64,000 nucleotides of DNA from JAOUGY01 sp963792365 (GCA_963792365.1 CAWBVW010000001.1:496001-560000), one strand, 5' to 3'; shown: positions 7,419 through 16,405, numbered from the stretch's first letter. Notes: generated from the letters alone by a model not told the origin. A program made the numbers and translations.

Positions 7419-9437
7419 ATGCCCAACCGTCTCGCCCGGTCGACCTCTCCTTACCTCAGACAGCACCAGGACAACCCCGTCGACTGGTACATCTGGGGCG
7501 AAGAAGCGTTCGCCGAGGCGCGCCGGCGTGACGTACCGATTCTGCTCTCTGTCGGCTATTCGGCATGCCACTGGTGCCATGTCATGGCTCACGAGTCGTT
7601 CGAGGACCCGGTGACAGCCGAGCAGATGAACAGTCTGTTCGTCAACGTGAAAGTCGATCGCGAAGAGCGCCCCGATGTGGACGCGGTCTACATGGAGGCG
7701 GTGCAGGCGCTCAGCGGCCGCGGTGGCTGGCCGATGACGGTGTGGCTGACGCCCGACGGACGGCCCTTCTACGCCGGCACCTACTTCCCGTCGCAACCAC
7801 ACAGCGGGATGCCGTCGTTCCGTTCGGTTCTCACGGCGATCGACGACGCCTGGAATCACAAACGCGAGGACATCCACGAACAGGCCGATCGACTCACCGA
7901 GGCCATCGGACGGAGCATTCCCTCAGGCGAGCGCCCCGGGCAGGACGCAATCGACGGCGCGTATCGGCAGTTGGTCGCTACCTACGACCACGCTTCCGGA
8001 GGTTTCGGCGGGGCTCCCAAGTTCCCACAGCAGCCGGTTCTCGAGTTTCTTCTCAGGGTCCACGAACAGGATTGGGCCCCCGAGGCCGGACGCATGTTGG
8101 CCGAGACGCTCGTCGCCATGGCTCGGGGCGGCATCTACGACCAGGTGGGAGGAGGGTTTGCCCGCTATTCGGTGGACTCGGTGTGGTTGGTCCCGCACTT
8201 CGAGAAGATGCTCTACGACAACGCCCAACTCGTCCGGCTCTATCTCTGGGCCTCGAGGGAATTCGACAACGACCAGTTTCGGACGATCGCTCTCGAAACC
8301 ATCGACTACCTGAAACGAGATCTCAGACATCCGGGAGGCGGATTCTTCTCGGCCGAAGATGCGGACTCCGAAGGTGTGGAAGGCAAGTTCTATGTGTGGA
8401 CCGCATCGGAGTTCGACGCAGTGGTCGGCTCCGATGCCCGCATGGCGCGGCGGTTCTTCGGTGTGACCGACGGTGGCAATTTCGAGGGCTCGAACATCCT
8501 CCACATCGACCGCACGATCACCGAAATCGCCGAGGAGTTCGGCGCAACGGTGGAGTCGGTGACCTCTGCAATCGACCGCGCCAGGACTGCGCTGTTCAAC
8601 GCGAGACGCCACCGCGTCCGGCCCGGTCTCGACCACAAGGTGGTGGCGTCGTGGAACGGCCTCGCGATCAGGGCACTCGCCGAAGCGGGTGCCGCGCTGG
8701 ACCGGCCCGACCTGATCGAAGACGCAACCCGGTGTGCCCGCTTCGTGCTCGGAAACCTGAGCGGGCCGGATGGACGGGTTCGCAGATCCTGGTCCGAAGG
8801 GGCGGTCAGCAGCGAGGGCTTCCTCGAAGACCAGGCGGCGATGGCGCTCGGTCTCTTCGCGCTCTATCAGGTCACCGGGAGCACCGAGTGGTACCGAGCC
8901 GGCGAACGCCTCACGCGGTTGATCCCACGCCTCTATGCCGATCCGTCGGGCGGCTTCTTCACCACCGCCGAGGACGGCGAAGCCCTCATCAAGCGCCCCA
9001 AGGATCAGTTCGACAACCCGCTGCCTTCTGGAAACTCGATGGCGGCAGAGGCGCTTCTCTGGCTCTCTCTCTACACGGGAGAATCGAACCTCGCCCAGCT
9101 CGCCGACCAGACGCTGCAAGCCGGCTCACTCCTCCTCGAGCGCTACCCGTCCGGAGCGGGATACCTCGCCTCGGTGCTGGCATCGAAGATGCACGGCACG
9201 GTCGAGGTCGCCGTGATCGGCCCGGAAGCGCACGACTTCATCCGGGCGTTCTGGAGCCGCTACCGGCCGCAGGCGGTTCTGGCTGCATCGGCCGACGGGT
9301 CGGAGCCGATCCCGCTCCTCGGCGCGACCGGCGGCCAAGACGCCACAGCAGCGTTCGTGTGCCACGACTTCGTATGTGAACGCCCGGTCACCAGCCCCGA
9401 GGCCATGGAAGCGCTGTTGCGACCTCACTCCGCGTGA
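7419..9437 (+). CDS. DUF255/YyaL-type thioredoxin-domain protein
   Basis: A 672-residue protein of the spermatogenesis-associated protein 20 (YyaL) family. The N-terminal thioredoxin-fold domain begins at LARSTSPYLRQHQDNPVDWY and carries the redox-type motif C50-H-W-C53 in SVGYSACHWCHVMAHESF, followed by VDREERPDVD and GGWPMTVWLTPDG. The rest is an alpha/alpha toroid resembling six-hairpin glycosidases (SWNGLAIRALAEAG, QFDNPLPSGNSMAAEALLWL). Function is not established. I start at ATG 7419 because the family begins with this N-terminus; GAGGG lies upstream. It follows the methyltransferase gene on the same strand. Confidence 0.9.
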   Translation: MPNRLARSTSPYLRQHQDNPVDWYIWGEEAFAEARRRDVPILLSVGYSACHWCHVMAHESFEDPVTAEQMNSLFVNVKVDREERPDVDAVYMEAVQALSGRGGWPMTVWLTPDGRPFYAGTYFPSQPHSGMPSFRSVLTAIDDAWNHKREDIHEQADRLTEAIGRSIPSGERPGQDAIDGAYRQLVATYDHASGGFGGAPKFPQQPVLEFLLRVHEQDWAPEAGRMLAETLVAMARGGIYDQVGGGFARYSVDSVWLVPHFEKMLYDNAQLVRLYLWASREFDNDQFRTIALETIDYLKRDLRHPGGGFFSAEDADSEGVEGKFYVWTASEFDAVVGSDARMARRFFGVTDGGNFEGSNILHIDRTITEIAEEFGATVESVTSAIDRARTALFNARRHRVRPGLDHKVVASWNGLAIRALAEAGAALDRPDLIEDATRCARFVLGNLSGPDGRVRRSWSEGAVSSEGFLEDQAAMALGLFALYQVTGSTEWYRAGERLTRLIPRLYADPSGGFFTTAEDGEALIKRPKDQFDNPLPSGNSMAAEALLWLSLYTGESNLAQLADQTLQAGSLLLERYPSGAGYLASVLASKMHGTVEVAVIGPEAHDFIRAFWSRYRPQAVLAASADGSEPIPLLGATGGQDATAAFVCHDFVCERPVTSPEAMEALLRPHSA

Positions 9438-9480
9438 AATTCTGCCGACGCCGCACGCACCGCTCGGCTAGACAGAGCCC

Positions 9481-10020
9481 ATGCGCACCAGTCAGGATGG
9501 GATCACGCTCCGGGCCGTGGATCCCGACCATCTCGATCGTATGGTCGCCTACCTTGGGGACCCGGCCCTTTCGGGCATCCGCCAGATCGAGGGAGACCGG
9601 GACCGGCCGATGTCGGTCGCCGAACTCCAGAAGGCGTTGGAATCCTTCGCCACGCCGCAGAACGGGGAGGTCTTCGGGATCTGGCGCGGCGACGAGCTCG
9701 TCGGGCACACGGGCGCCGATTGGTGGTGGGATGTGCATTCGCCAACACTCGACCTGGTGATCGCTCCCCCACACCAGCGCCAGGGGGTCGGCACCACAAC
9801 GTTCCGGTTGATGGCGCGTCACCTGTTCGAGGACACGGTGGCGCGGATGATCAATGTCTGGACACCCGACTGGAACGAAGCGGGGATCGGTTTCATCCAA
9901 CACCTCGAGATGACGCCGATCGGGAGGTCCAGACGGACCGGAGTGCGCGCCGGGCGGTACGTCGACACCCTGGTCTTCCACGTGTCGCGCCAGATGTGGG
10001 AGGAGGCGTCGTGGCGTTGA
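9481..10020 (+). CDS. GNAT family N-acetyltransferase (RimJ/RimL-like)
   Basis: A 179-residue protein with the GNAT fold. ITLRAVDPDHLDRMVAYLGD begins the RimJ/RimL-type domain and the acetyl-CoA pyrophosphate loop is PPHQRQGVGTTTFRLMARHL. NVWTPDWNEAGIGFIQHLEM resembles the C-terminal beta-bulge region. The substrate is unknown; small molecules or protein N-termini are possible. Its end overlaps the next GNAT gene by 10 bases, so the two are probably translated together and may have arisen by duplication. Confidence 0.85.
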   Translation: MRTSQDGITLRAVDPDHLDRMVAYLGDPALSGIRQIEGDRDRPMSVAELQKALESFATPQNGEVFGIWRGDELVGHTGADWWWDVHSPTLDLVIAPPHQRQGVGTTTFRLMARHLFEDTVARMINVWTPDWNEAGIGFIQHLEMTPIGRSRRTGVRAGRYVDTLVFHVSRQMWEEASWR

Positions 10021-10589
10021 CCGGCCGGACGGTCCGCCTGAGGGAGATGACCGACGAGGACCTGCCCATGCTCGTGCGCTTGCGGAACGACCTCGACACC
10101 CAGGCGTGGAGCCGGGCCCTTCCACCCGACTACACCCTCGACATGATCCGCCACCGCTACACCGGCCGGCCGTTCGAAGTCCGGCGGGAATCGGCGATGT
10201 TCATCATCGAACTCATCGAGACCGACGAGACGGTCGGATACATGAACTACACCGACGTGGTCGACCGGATGGAGGCCACGATCGGGATCATGGTCGACCG
10301 GCGGTGGTGGGGCACCGGCGTGGCGGCGGAGGCCAACGAGCTGTTGCTCCGGTTCCTGTTCGAAGAACTGGGCCTCCGCGTTGTGCGTCTGTGGACCCAG
10401 TCCGAGAACGAACGAGCCATCGGAAGCGCCCGCAAGCTCGGCTTTCGCGAAGCCGTGCGGATGCCGGGGGCAATCTTCAAGGCCGGCGATCACCGGGACA
10501 ACGTGATGATGGACGTCCTCCGCGAGGAGTGGTACGCGCTCCACCCCGAACTCGAAGATAGCCTCCATGACCAGTTCCGCGCCCCCTGA
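10011..10589 (+). CDS. GNAT family N-acetyltransferase (RimJ/RimL-like)
   Basis: A 192-residue acetyltransferase that starts TGRTVRLREMTDEDLPMLVRL, has the motif IGIMVDRRWWGTGVAAEANELL for acetyl-CoA binding, and ends RVVRLWTQSENERAIGSARKLGF, the typical RimJ/L finish. The frame continues upstream, but GTG 10011 has GGAGG five bases away and gives the correct N-terminus; it lies inside the 3' end of the preceding GNAT gene. Substrate unknown. Confidence 0.85.
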   Translation: MALTGRTVRLREMTDEDLPMLVRLRNDLDTQAWSRALPPDYTLDMIRHRYTGRPFEVRRESAMFIIELIETDETVGYMNYTDVVDRMEATIGIMVDRRWWGTGVAAEANELLLRFLFEELGLRVVRLWTQSENERAIGSARKLGFREAVRMPGAIFKAGDHRDNVMMDVLREEWYALHPELEDSLHDQFRAP

Positions 10590-10608
10590 CCCGAGTTGGG
10601 CGCCCTGC

Positions 10609-11067
10609 CTACAGCGTCAGCTCGAGCAACGGAAGCATCCGACCGGGGATCGAACCCGATGGCGCTTCTCCAACCCGAACCGCTCCCCGGCCCTCGTACC
10701 AGGCGACGGCGTGTGGGTCGGCATCGACGGTCAGCTGCGAGCATCCGGCCCGCCGCGCAATATCGCACGCGGCGTCCCACAGGCCACGCCCCACTCCCAC
10801 TGCCTGAGCGGCGGTGACGACGAACAGGTCCGCCACGTCGGCGGCGCCGCCCTCGATCGACACCGACACGAACCCGACGAGATCACCTTCCATGGCTTCC
10901 GCCACCACCATCCGCTCGTCTTGGATACGTCGTGGCGTGATGGTGAGCTCGGCACGACATGCCTCCATGAACTCGGCCGAGTAGCCCCACGACGCCTTGG
11001 CCTCCATCGCGATTTCGGTGAGTCGATCCGCGTCTCCCGGTCGCGCTTCACGGAGTTCCCACTGCAT
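10609..11067 (-). CDS. GNAT family N-acetyltransferase
   Basis: A 152-residue acetyltransferase beginning MQWELREARPGDADRLTEIA, with the acetyl-CoA loop AAQAVGVGRGLWDAACDIARR and the C-terminal stretch LTVDADPHAVAWYEGRGAVRVG. AGAGG precedes the ATG at 11067 by 7 bases; longer upstream readings in this frame belong to the antisense of the next gene. It converges with the GNAT pair to its left and is divergent from the GNAT to its right. Substrate unknown. Confidence 0.85.
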   Translation of the reverse strand: MQWELREARPGDADRLTEIAMEAKASWGYSAEFMEACRAELTITPRRIQDERMVVAEAMEGDLVGFVSVSIEGGAADVADLFVVTAAQAVGVGRGLWDAACDIARRAGCSQLTVDADPHAVAWYEGRGAVRVGEAPSGSIPGRMLPLLELTL

Positions 11068-11154
11068 CGCCGCCCCTCTGTCCAGCAATCGCGTAGTTCG
11101 GGAAACAGTAATTCCCGGCGTCGGCCATCGCGGCGGCTCTACGGTCCCCCGGCG

Positions 11155-11925
11155 ATGCAGGTTCGCCGGTTCACGACGGAATGGGTCGCCGTGGGCGAGG
11201 ACAACGAGACGATCGGCGTCGCCCACGCGTGGGACCGCCCTGACGGTCGAACCTTCCTGAAGCTGGCCGGCGACGTGGTTCGATCGGTGGGGCCGCTCGC
11301 AACAGCCGCCGTGGCAGACCTCGGTCGGCCGGTGAGCGTGATCCTCGACTACGACGACATCGCAGTGATGCGGGCGTCGACCGCGAGTGGCTTCAGGATC
11401 GACCTCGTCAGCGAGGGATTCCGCGTCCCCTTCCTCCCGGCCCTCGACGTGCTGCAGCGCGCCAAGGTGCCGTCGGGTTTCGCCCTGGCGAGCGCAGCCG
11501 ATGTCGATCCCGATCGGCTCTTCGACATCGACAACACAGTCCGCAATCTCGTCCAGGGCATGGACGGCTGGCGCGGTGACCGGGCCCGGTTCGACGAGGA
11601 AATGGCCGAGTCGCCACCGTTCGATGCGGCTGCGTATCTGGTGGCGATCCACGCCGACTCCGGCACCTGGGCCGGACTCGTCAGGGTGTGGCGAAATCCC
11701 ACCGGCCCCCGGCTCGGACTCGTCGCGGTCCTTCCGGCATTCCGATCCACCACTATCGGCGCGATCTTGTTGCGCGACGCGCTGCGCGCTGCGTCGACCT
11801 GGGGCCACGACAGCTTCGTGACCGAGACCAGCCTCGAGAACGCCATCCTGCATCATCGACTGATCCGGTATGGAGCCACGAGCACCGGGCGGTTCGCTCG
11901 ATTGACGCTCGAAGCACCGCGCTGA
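11155..11925 (+). CDS. GNAT family N-acetyltransferase, two-domain type
   Basis: A 256-residue protein starting MQVRRFTTEWVAVGEDNETI. The C-terminal half looks like a GNAT fold: TWAGLVRVWRNPTGPRLGLVAVLPAFRSTTIGAILLRDAL contains the beta4-loop for acetyl-CoA, and the final part FVTETSLENAILHHRLIRYGATSTGRF matches the usual finish. The N-terminal half (residues 1-110) may be a second, degenerate GNAT domain. I chose the ATG at 11155; the open frame extends much further upstream, but that part is antisense to the previous GNAT. Substrate unknown. Confidence 0.78.
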   Translation: MQVRRFTTEWVAVGEDNETIGVAHAWDRPDGRTFLKLAGDVVRSVGPLATAAVADLGRPVSVILDYDDIAVMRASTASGFRIDLVSEGFRVPFLPALDVLQRAKVPSGFALASAADVDPDRLFDIDNTVRNLVQGMDGWRGDRARFDEEMAESPPFDAAAYLVAIHADSGTWAGLVRVWRNPTGPRLGLVAVLPAFRSTTIGAILLRDALRAASTWGHDSFVTETSLENAILHHRLIRYGATSTGRFARLTLEAPR

Positions 11926-11942
11926 TTGCCGAATGCGCTGTT

Positions 11943-12824
11943 TCAGCTCAGGGCGGACTCGGCGAGCGCCAGAGCGCCGGCGGCGCCAGAGTTCGGACCA
12001 AGCCCGGGAGGTACCACGAACGCCTGTCGGTGCTCGGGAAGCACGGCGTAGTCGTGCATGGTGTCCAGGAGCCGTTGCTGGACCTGAGCGACCAGTCCCG
12101 GCATCGAACCGACACCACCACCGAGGATGATGCGCTCCGGCGCCACCGTGTAGACCATGTTCCGGAATCCGGAGGCGAGGTAGGCGGCCTCCAGGGCAAT
12201 GGCGGGGCCCTGGAGCTCACCGAGGTCCTCACCCCGACGTCCCCAACGCTCCTCGATGGCAGGACCGGCGGCCATGCCCTCCAAGCAGTCGCCATGGAAC
12301 GGACAGTTCCCGGGGAAGTCGTCACCGGGCTGGCGTTCCACCAGTACGTGACCCATTTCCGGATGGACGAGGCCAGGTGTCGCCTTGCCATCGATGAGCA
12401 GGCCTCCGCCGATGCCGGTTCCAACGGTGATGTAGATGATCGTGCGATAGCCACGGCCGGCACCCCAACGCCACTCCCCCAGCGCCGCTCCCGTCACATC
12501 GGTCTCGAAGGCGACCGGCACACCCAATGCCCGCTCGACCCTGCCGGCCAGGTTGGCGTTGTCCCACCCGGGCTTGGGCGTCGTCGTGATGTACCCGTAC
12601 CTCGGGCTCGAACGTCGGAGCTCGACGGGCCCGAAGCTGGCAATCCCGATCGCCTCCACCCGGTCGATCTGCTGAAAGAACTCGATCGCCGCCCCGATGG
12701 TCTCATCCGGCGTCGTCGTGTCGATCCGCACCCGATGCCGTATGTCATCAGGGCTCGTTGCCACGACGCAGACGAACTTGGTGCCGCCGGCCTCGATTCC
12801 ACCGAGAAGTCTCACATCACTCAT
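11943..12824 (-). CDS. ROK family sugar kinase (fructokinase/glucokinase type)
   Basis: ATP-dependent hexose kinase of the ROK family, 293 residues. The ATP motif is LLGGIEAGGTKFVCVV near the N-terminus; the sugar site is in VAFETDVTGAALGEWRWGAG, with GTGIGGGLLIDGKATPGLVHPEMGH following. HPEMGH and CPFHGDCLEG supply the conserved zinc ligands of ROK kinases. LILGGGVGSMPGL is the second nucleotide loop. The E-A-G-G-T form of the first motif resembles bacterial fructokinases of the Mak/ScrK type, but glucose cannot be excluded. I start at ATG 12824 because the kinase core begins eight residues later. Confidence 0.88.
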   Translation of the reverse strand: MSDVRLLGGIEAGGTKFVCVVATSPDDIRHRVRIDTTTPDETIGAAIEFFQQIDRVEAIGIASFGPVELRRSSPRYGYITTTPKPGWDNANLAGRVERALGVPVAFETDVTGAALGEWRWGAGRGYRTIIYITVGTGIGGGLLIDGKATPGLVHPEMGHVLVERQPGDDFPGNCPFHGDCLEGMAAGPAIEERWGRRGEDLGELQGPAIALEAAYLASGFRNMVYTVAPERIILGGGVGSMPGLVAQVQQRLLDTMHDYAVLPEHRQAFVVPPGLGPNSGAAGALALAESALS

Positions 12825-12866
12825 GGCGGCGCCCACTCTACGTACCCCCATCACTCGGAATTGCGG

Positions 12867-13271
12867 TCAGGGGCGTCTGATGTCGAGCTCGAGTACCGCC
12901 CCGTCGATGATTCGGAAGGCGCGCAGCTCCGGATTCGAAGGGTCCGAAAGTCCGACGATGACGTGAACCCAATCCGGCTCGTATGCCAGCCGCACATCGG
13001 TGGGCGACGGCTCCGCCGCCGAGGCCGGATGCGAGTGGAACGCGCCGATCAGCTCCCAACCGCGACTGTCTGCATGCTGAAGCGCCCGGAAGTGACCGGT
13101 CGGCTCCACCGTGAACGAGGTTCGGGATCGCCGCACGTTGTCGAGCGGATACACCATGCGAACGTCGCCGGGTGCCGGCCCCGCCAGAAGTCCGCAGCCT
13201 TCACGAGGCAACTCCATGATCACGTGACGCACGATGGCTTCGTGCGCATCGGCCGGAAGGATCAGCTCCAC
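12867..13271 (-). CDS. JAMM/MPN+ metallopeptidase (Mec-like)
   Basis: A 134-residue single-domain zinc peptidase of the Mov34/JAB1 family. All catalytic residues are present: Glu24 in PREGCGLLAG, His79 and His81 in FHSHP, Ser89 and Asp92 in EPSPTD, matching the HxHx7SxxD pattern. In Mycobacterium tuberculosis the homologue Mec releases cysteine from the sulfur carrier CysO after cysteine synthesis. The neighbours fit such a sulfur pathway: a thioredoxin-like protein overlaps its start by 10 bases, then a DUF4395 protein and a rhodanese-E1 protein. No CysO-like carrier gene is seen in the window, so the exact substrate is open. Confidence 0.85.
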   Translation of the reverse strand: MELILPADAHEAIVRHVIMELPREGCGLLAGPAPGDVRMVYPLDNVRRSRTSFTVEPTGHFRALQHADSRGWELIGAFHSHPASAAEPSPTDVRLAYEPDWVHVIVGLSDPSNPELRAFRIIDGAVLELDIRRP

Positions 13272-13594
13272 CCCGCCAATTCTGCCGGAGACATGATCGC
13301 TGCGCGTCCACTTCGGCGAAGCACGACCGAGCCTCTCTCGTCGACAACGAACAGCGTAGGAACCGACCTCACGCCGAGGTGTCGAACCTCAGAGGCGTCG
13401 ACACTCCGAAACGACAGTCCGGCGCCGGCGAGAGCACGCTCGGCGGGGCCGCACATCGCACAGCCCGGGGCCGTCACCAGCAGCAGCCCCGGCTCCAACC
13501 CGGTGCGGGCTCGGCCACGCCAGCGCTCGGAGAGCCATACCAGTGCGAATGCCAGAACGACGACCGTCAACAGAAGGACGACCCGGGCCGTCAC
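13262..13594 (-). CDS. Membrane-anchored thioredoxin-like protein
   Basis: A 110-residue protein with one N-terminal transmembrane helix (VVLLLTVVVLAFALVWL, residues 5-21) and a small thioredoxin/glutaredoxin fold. The redox pair is C45-A-M-C48 in TAPGCAMCGPAE and the cis-proline region is RSVPTLFVVD. GTG 13594 overlaps the upstream DUF4395 stop by 4 bases, which decides the start; longer readings are antisense to the DUF4395 gene. Coupled translation with the DUF4395 and JAMM genes suggests a role in sulfur or disulfide transfer at the membrane, which is inference. Confidence 0.8.
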   Translation of the reverse strand: MTARVVLLLTVVVLAFALVWLSERWRGRARTGLEPGLLLVTAPGCAMCGPAERALAGAGLSFRSVDASEVRHLGVRSVPTLFVVDERGSVVLRRSGRAAIMSPAELAGWS

Positions 13595-14028
13595 GATGGG
13601 ACCACTCGCTCGTGGAGGATGCATCCAACGCAGATCCGGGTGGTGGCGGCGAGCGCGGCCAGGGCGGTGACGATCAGCGTCAAAGCCCACCCCACGACAC
13701 TTGCACCCAGTACGAACGCCAGCGAAGCACCGAGCAGGAAGCCAGACCCGATGCGCTGGGCGAAGCGGGGTGGGGCGGCGGGTTCGAACTCGGTGGGACC
13801 GCCGCTCCTGATTCGCGGGCGAATGGCCCGAACGTACAGCTGTGTCAGCGGCGCCACCGAGGACGGGCCGAAAGCCGAGACCAGCAGGACTGCGGCCATG
13901 ACGCCGACGAGGGGCGGGTACTGGATGACGAAGGCGAGGGCGGTGACCGCAGCCACCACCCCCTGGTTGAACCTGGGAACGTTGACATCGACCATCTGAG
14001 TGGCTGCGTCATGGGCGAGGTTGGACAT
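13591..14028 (-). CDS. DUF4395 membrane protein
   Basis: A 145-residue membrane protein with four hydrophobic segments (about residues 22-35, 38-56, 96-112 and 115-130). It has the DUF4395 hallmark VDVNVPRFNQGVVA near the start and a C-terminal cysteine pair C133-V-G-C136 in RICVGCILHE facing the membrane boundary. DUF4395 proteins are often next to thioredoxin-like and rhodanese genes in actinobacteria, as here; their role is unknown but the CxxC suggests thiol or sulfur handling. The start codon is 54 bases past the rhodanese-E1 stop. Confidence 0.82.
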   Translation of the reverse strand: MSNLAHDAATQMVDVNVPRFNQGVVAAVTALAFVIQYPPLVGVMAAVLLVSAFGPSSVAPLTQLYVRAIRPRIRSGGPTEFEPAAPPRFAQRIGSGFLLGASLAFVLGASVVGWALTLIVTALAALAATTRICVGCILHERVVPS

Positions 14029-14082
14029 GTCGAGAACTCCTGTGCGAAACGGGTGAGGAACGAAGGAGGCCGGGACCGCGGG

Positions 14083-15261
14083 TCAGCTGACCCGTGCGAC
14101 AGACCCGGCCGGCGTACACAGGTTGTCGTACTCGACGATTGCCGGCGGCATGTCTTGGTCCGAACACGCCAAACAGGATTCGTTCCGACGGATGCGGAGG
14201 GTCCGGAATTCCTGATCGAGGGCGTCGTATGTGAGGAGTCGACCGATGAGTGGTTCGCCGATTCCCAGAAGGAGCTTGATCGTTTCCATCGCCTCGATCG
14301 TGCCGATCACCCCAGGGAGAACGCCGAGAACTCCAGCCTCGGCACATGACGGAGCCAGCTCGGGAGGAGGCGGTTGCGGGAACAAGCACCGGTAGCACGG
14401 GCCCTGGTACGGGGCGAACACGCTGGCTTGTCCCTCGAAGCGAAAAACCGCACCATGCACCACCGGGATCCCGAGATGCAGCGATGCGTCGTTGACGAGG
14501 TATCGGGTGGGGAAGTTGTCCCCGCCGTCGACGATCACGTCGTAGCCCGCAAGCATTTCCATGACGTTGTCTGCCTGGAGCCGCTCCCGATAGGCGATCA
14601 CTCGAACATCGGGGTTCAGACCTCTGATCGTCTTCTCCGCCGACTCAACCTTCGGGGTCCCGACCCGGTCGAGGGTGTGGAGGATCTGACGCTGGAGGTT
14701 GGACACATCGACGTCGTCGAAGTCGACGATTCCGAGTGTGCCCACACCGGCAGCCGCAAGGTACATCGCGGCCGGGGAGCCCAGGCCCCCGGCGCCGACG
14801 AGCAGCACCTTCGACTCCAGGAGCTTCGCCTGTCCCGTCTCACCGACCTCCGGGAGCAGAAGATGACGCGAGTAGCGGGAGCGTTGCTCGTTCGAGAGCA
14901 TGGTCGGCACCACCCACGGCCGACCCTCGGCTTTCCACTGACCGAAACCACCCGACATGGACGAGACCCTCGTGTACCCCATATCGATCAGCGCCTTGGC
15001 GGCAAGCGCCGACCGGGCTCCCACCGCGCAGTAGAGCACGATCTCCGTGTCGGGATCGTCAACTCTCGTTCCGATGTTCGACTCGAGCACGCCCCTGGTG
15101 ATCGGGATCGCGCCGGCGATGATTCCCTGAGACACCTCGTCTGGCTCACGCACGTCGACCACGACTGCACCATTCAAAACCCGATCCGCCAGGTCGGTCG
15201 GGTGGATCTCGGTGATGGCGGCCTTTGCCTGCCGAACGAGCTCTTGATACGAAATGGTCAT
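14083..15261 (-). CDS. Rhodanese-E1 (MoeZ/MoeB-like) sulfurtransferase adenylyltransferase
   Basis: A 392-residue two-domain protein. Residues 20-118 are a rhodanese domain with active Cys78 in IVLYCAVGARS; residues 121-392 are a ThiF/MoeB-type E1 domain with the ATP loop GAGGLGSP (156-163), the VDFDDVDVSNLQRQ motif and two zinc CxxC pairs (CYRC and CLAC). Such enzymes activate the C-terminal Gly-Gly of a ubiquitin-like carrier (MoaD, ThiS, CysO) and load it with sulfur. In mycobacterial MoeZ the E1 domain comes first; here the rhodanese domain comes first. It heads the four-gene minus-strand cluster that includes the JAMM peptidase. Confidence 0.88.
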   Translation of the reverse strand: MTISYQELVRQAKAAITEIHPTDLADRVLNGAVVVDVREPDEVSQGIIAGAIPITRGVLESNIGTRVDDPDTEIVLYCAVGARSALAAKALIDMGYTRVSSMSGGFGQWKAEGRPWVVPTMLSNEQRSRYSRHLLLPEVGETGQAKLLESKVLLVGAGGLGSPAAMYLAAAGVGTLGIVDFDDVDVSNLQRQILHTLDRVGTPKVESAEKTIRGLNPDVRVIAYRERLQADNVMEMLAGYDVIVDGGDNFPTRYLVNDASLHLGIPVVHGAVFRFEGQASVFAPYQGPCYRCLFPQPPPPELAPSCAEAGVLGVLPGVIGTIEAMETIKLLLGIGEPLIGRLLTYDALDQEFRTLRIRRNESCLACSDQDMPPAIVEYDNLCTPAGSVARVS

Positions 15262-15351
15262 GAAGTTACATGAGTGTAGGAGCGTTCTACAACGACGCGA
15301 CAGGCGACGCCATTCCCGTGATCACGCAGACGCCTACCGCGTCGTGGGCCC

Positions 15352-16281
15352 TCACGCCACCGTGACAGACTCGCCCGGCGCCACAGGCGGGGCAAACTCC
15401 GTTCCCTGGAGGGAGGACGCCGTCAGCCATACCCAGGCGATCCACAAGACGTCCGCCAGCAGCAGATGGATCAGCGTCATCCACGTGGGCGTCAGGAACA
15501 CGACATTCAGGAAGCCGACTGCGATCTGAACCACCACCACTGCCACCACCACACGGGCTGCGTTCGCTCCGCCGTGCGGAACCGTCCATCCACGACGCCT
15601 GGCCCACACCGCGGCGACGACACCCACGAGGATGGCCACGATCGGATGCACCACTCTCAGATTCGTCAGGAAGTGCTCACTGGTCGTGAACGAAAAGACC
15701 CCACCGATGGTGAAACCCTCCTTCGGGAACAAGGTGTCGGCGAGAGCGGTGATTCCGCCGGTGGCGGCGATGACAACCATCCCGGCACCGATTCCGTAGA
15801 GCGCCGCTCCGGCGCCGTTTCGTCGCAGTCGACGGTGACCGTGAAGCCAGAACACGGTGAGGGTGAGCACGGCGAGCAGGAAGAATGTGTTCACTAGATG
15901 CAGCGGAACCGAGATCGCTCTCGCAACAGATGCGTCGTCGGCCACCCATTCGTAGAAGACGATCATCGCCCCGATCAGCGACTCCACCACGATCGCAATA
16001 CCGGAGAGTGTGGCTCCGAAGCGAGCAGGGTGTCCCTTCGAGAGTCCTCGAAAAACCCGAACCACGAGCACGGCCACCATGATCAAGGCGACACCACTGA
16101 CAACTCGGTGGCCGAACTCGATGGCGGTCGCCCCGCGGAGCTCAGGAACGACAGTGCCCTGACAGGTGGGCCATGAACGACCGCACCCGGCGCCCGAACC
16201 GGTCGATCGGACGAGCGCCCCGCCTAGGACGACCAGGACATTCCAGCCGAGCGTGATCCATGCCCACCTTCGAAGATGCAT
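15352..16281 (-). CDS. ctaA: Heme A synthase, COX15/CtaA family
   Basis: Membrane enzyme that hydroxylates heme O to heme A for cytochrome c oxidase. The 309-residue protein has eight hydrophobic segments. Conserved heme-binding contexts are visible: LVRSTGSGAGCGRSWPTCQG with the cysteine pair in the first external loop, AIEFGHRVVSG, SVPLHLVNTFFLL, LRVVHPIVAILVG and LIHLLLADVLWIA. I start at ATG 16281, where the first helix begins. It is divergent from the broken reductase gene. Assignment is firm at family level. Confidence 0.9.
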   Translation of the reverse strand: MHLRRWAWITLGWNVLVVLGGALVRSTGSGAGCGRSWPTCQGTVVPELRGATAIEFGHRVVSGVALIMVAVLVVRVFRGLSKGHPARFGATLSGIAIVVESLIGAMIVFYEWVADDASVARAISVPLHLVNTFFLLAVLTLTVFWLHGHRRLRRNGAGAALYGIGAGMVVIAATGGITALADTLFPKEGFTIGGVFSFTTSEHFLTNLRVVHPIVAILVGVVAAVWARRRGWTVPHGGANAARVVVAVVVVQIAVGFLNVVFLTPTWMTLIHLLLADVLWIAWVWLTASSLQGTEFAPPVAPGESVTVA

Positions 16282-16405
16282 GCGGCGGAGGCTACCGCAG
16301 GACTGGTCTTCCGCCGACCCGCCACCGTCCGACTCTGGTCGCACTCGCTCGTGGTCCACGACGAGGCGCTGCCGCCCCTTGAGTGGCGCGCCTACCGTCC
16401 TGCGT

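Noticed and set aside
11688..13670. A 660-codon plus-strand frame covering the ROK kinase and JAMM genes.
   Set aside because: Both minus-strand genes have full catalytic motifs; the plus frame is compositional.
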